This document shows, piece by piece, positions 4,896 through 6,097 of a DNA stretch of 6,097 nt. A program made the position numbers and the translations under genes. Source of the stretch: an uncultured Coriobacteriaceae bacterium (GTDB taxonomy: Bacteria > Actinomycetota > Coriobacteriia > Coriobacteriales > Eggerthellaceae); contig CADBQL010000173.1 of assembly GCA_902796815.1 (NCBI GenBank), positions 1 to 6,097 on the forward strand, in the 5' to 3' direction. Each line of letters starts with the position of its first letter. The first letter of the stretch is position 1. The notes beneath the pieces are model-generated. The model saw only the letters and a program-made list of their open reading frames with translations, did not search any database and was not told the origin of the DNA.

Positions 4896-5935
4896 GCGCC
4901 GACGCGATGATGCTGTACGAGGCACTGTACCGCTTTGCCTCCAAAGACGCAGATGGCGATCTGTTCGGAACGAGCGCTCCGCTCGCACAGGAGGCGTTTC
5001 GGCGCGCTTCGGCGGGCGCATCGATGCCCACCATTTGGTTCGAGATTCCGCTTTCCGGCTCGCCGCGTTTCGATCTGCATGTTGCGCATGGAAACGCCGA
5101 CCTGCACGAGCATGCACCATTTGCATCGGATGCTATGGATGGGTACGGCGAGCTGCTGAATTGGTACGCATCCGAGCCCCGCGAGGGCGGCGGGCTCGCG
5201 CTCGCTTACGACGTGGGAGACGGCCGCATTGACGAACCCGCCGTGCATGTCAACGTGAACGGCGCCAAAGCTTTCGACACCGAGGGGTTCTTCGTCCATG
5301 TCAGCAGACCGGATGCGGCGGCGCTCTACGACAACTTCGCGAAGCGGCTTCCGCAGGGCTGGCGCATATGGTACTTCGGCGTGCATCCAGGCAGGCCAGG
5401 CGCCCCCGTCAGAGTCGATTGCTTCGTCGACGAGGGCTTGAAGCACGTGTATGCCACCGAACCCGCAAAACTAGAAGAAGACCTCTGGGAAGTGGGCTTC
5501 ACCGTCGAAGGCCAAACGGTGCGACGCGTCGGTGCCGAAGTGGCCGCATCCCCCTTTGGCATGGAGCTCCAGTTCGATGTCCTCTCCGACGGAGCGCCCG
5601 GACAAACCGTGGGCGTTTCCACCCAATTTCCCTTTGTGCATGCGAGTGCGGCACGCACGCTTTGGGAACCCGCCGGCGACGCTGCACAGCTTATGGGGCT
5701 CGCCGAAAATTCGCGCATCGCCGACGCCCGATGGCGGCGCATCCAAGACACCATGTTTTCGATGGCGGCGCGAGACGGCAACGTATCGCAAGCGCTCTAC
5801 TGCATCCCCATGTTCGCGAAGTTTCGAGTGCGCGCAGACGAGCTCCTCGATGCGAAGGCCTACCTGCAGGCAGGTGCGTTCAACTTGCCGCTCACTCGCA
5901 TGTCCCCTCTTGACGATCAGATTCCCGAAGGTTAA
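4892..5935 (+). CDS. Uncharacterised protein, 347 aa, paralogue of the 338-aa protein
   Basis: Function not recognised. The protein appears soluble and cytoplasmic. It matches the divergent 338-aa protein over its whole length and carries the same landmarks: LFGTS (24-28), FEIPLSGSPRFDL (50-62), QGW (155-157), GRPGAPVR (167-174), QFDVLSDG (227-234), ARW (279-281), AKFRV (309-313) and AKAYL (321-325). It has a longer C-terminal tail ending in DDQIPEG. Residue numbers agree almost exactly in the central half, so the conserved Arg174, Asp229, Asp233 and Lys310/Lys322 are candidates for functional positions. GGGGTG stands about 6 nt before the ATG, which overlaps the stop of the upstream remnant. 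The gene diverges from its paralogue. As for the partner, a LynF/TruF/PatF-like ABBA prenyltransferase fold is only a hypothesis, and no precursor peptide or biosynthetic partner is visible nearby. Confidence 0.87.
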   Translation: MSADAMMLYEALYRFASKDADGDLFGTSAPLAQEAFRRASAGASMPTIWFEIPLSGSPRFDLHVAHGNADLHEHAPFASDAMDGYGELLNWYASEPREGGGLALAYDVGDGRIDEPAVHVNVNGAKAFDTEGFFVHVSRPDAAALYDNFAKRLPQGWRIWYFGVHPGRPGAPVRVDCFVDEGLKHVYATEPAKLEEDLWEVGFTVEGQTVRRVGAEVAASPFGMELQFDVLSDGAPGQTVGVSTQFPFVHASAARTLWEPAGDAAQLMGLAENSRIADARWRRIQDTMFSMAARDGNVSQALYCIPMFAKFRVRADELLDAKAYLQAGAFNLPLTRMSPLDDQIPEG

Positions 5936-5940
5936 CCCGG

Positions 5941-5968
5941 GCGAAGGCACCGACGAATTCACCTTCGC
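5941..5968. repeat. Inverted repeat just after the 347-aa gene
   Basis: GCGAAGG (5941-5947) and CCTTCGC (5962-5968) form a perfect 7-bp stem with a 14-nt loop, starting 6 bp past the stop codon. No T-run follows, so a Rho-independent terminator is not assured. A role in ending or stabilising the transcript is plausible. Confidence 0.35.
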
Positions 5969-6003
5969 GCCGCTCGCCAAGGGCGCCGGAGGCTGTCCAA
6001 GAA

Positions 6004-6034
6004 TAGCCCAAAAGGGATACTCCTCTTTGGGCTA
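6004..6034. terminator. Strong hairpin, possible terminator of the 347-aa gene
   Basis: TAGCCCAAA (6004-6012) pairs perfectly with TTTGGGCTA (6026-6034). Inside, GGA (6015-6017) can pair with TCC (6021-6023), leaving a TAC loop. The sequence after the stem (GCGTGGCTG) has no T-run, so it is either a non-classical terminator or part of an intergenic repeat. The region 5936-6097 holds no gene that I can support. Confidence 0.4.
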
Positions 6035-6078
6035 GCGTGGCTGAAGCGCAGTTCATTGGCTTGTCGGCGGGAAACAGT

Positions 6079-6090
6079 CCAAAGGGGATA
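6079..6090 (+). repeat. Near-copy of the hairpin's inner sequence
   Basis: CCAAAGGGGATA here differs by one base from CCAAAAGGGATA at 6008-6019. The window ends before it is clear whether a second hairpin forms. It may be a second unit of a dispersed intergenic repeat. Confidence 0.3.
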
Positions 6091-6097
6091 TCGGTAT

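Noticed and set aside
4612..5034. A 140-aa minus-strand open frame covering the promoter region and the start of the 347-aa gene
   Set aside because: It overlaps the supported plus-strand gene, has no recognisable domain, and reflects GC-rich frame openness.

Overview
The window looks like a GC-rich chromosomal segment (roughly 60% GC by eye) from an anaerobic actinomycete of the Coriobacteriia, most likely Eggerthellales. That placement is an inference from protein style (a CmpB/DUF1113-type membrane protein, a flavoredoxin-like protein paired with an aldo/keto reductase, a TetR switch) and codon use. No rRNA, tRNA, CRISPR array or transposase was seen.

Left part (1-2034) is a divergent redox module. 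A flavin reductase (flavoredoxin-like) gene, cut by the left edge, is translationally coupled (TAATG) behind an aldo/keto reductase on the minus strand. A TetR-family regulator is transcribed the other way. The intergenic region carries three copies of the operator TGACA-N3-TGTCA, placed over two well-formed, back-to-back sigma-70-type promoters. This is the picture expected of an autoregulated repressor that also controls the reductase pair.

Middle part (2035-3549): tetR converges on a polytopic membrane protein of the 'putative ABC transporter permease' (CmpB-like) family. The 128-bp gap between them holds several hairpins, including a perfect GC-rich one that may terminate both genes. The membrane protein gene probably has its own promoter (a perfect TATAAT).

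Right part (3550-5935) is the least explained and most interesting. Two divergent genes encode full-length paralogous proteins (338 and 347 aa) of a family I do not recognise with certainty. They share colinear motifs at nearly the same residue numbers (GRPG-P-R at 167-174, QFD...DG at 227-234). Between them, directly upstream of the plus-strand copy, the sequence 4680-4895 reads as the decayed C-terminal end of a third paralogue. Its last 32 codons align without gaps to the end of the 338-aa protein, it is broken by an apparent 4-bp insertion, and its stop codon still overlaps the start of the next gene (ATGA). The locus therefore seems to have held three copies, two of them formerly a coupled tandem pair. 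Faint motif resemblance to ABBA-fold peptide prenyltransferases (LynF/TruF/PatF type) is offered only as a hypothesis.

The last 162 bp contain no gene that I can support, only two inverted repeats and a 12-bp near-repeat that may belong to a dispersed intergenic element.
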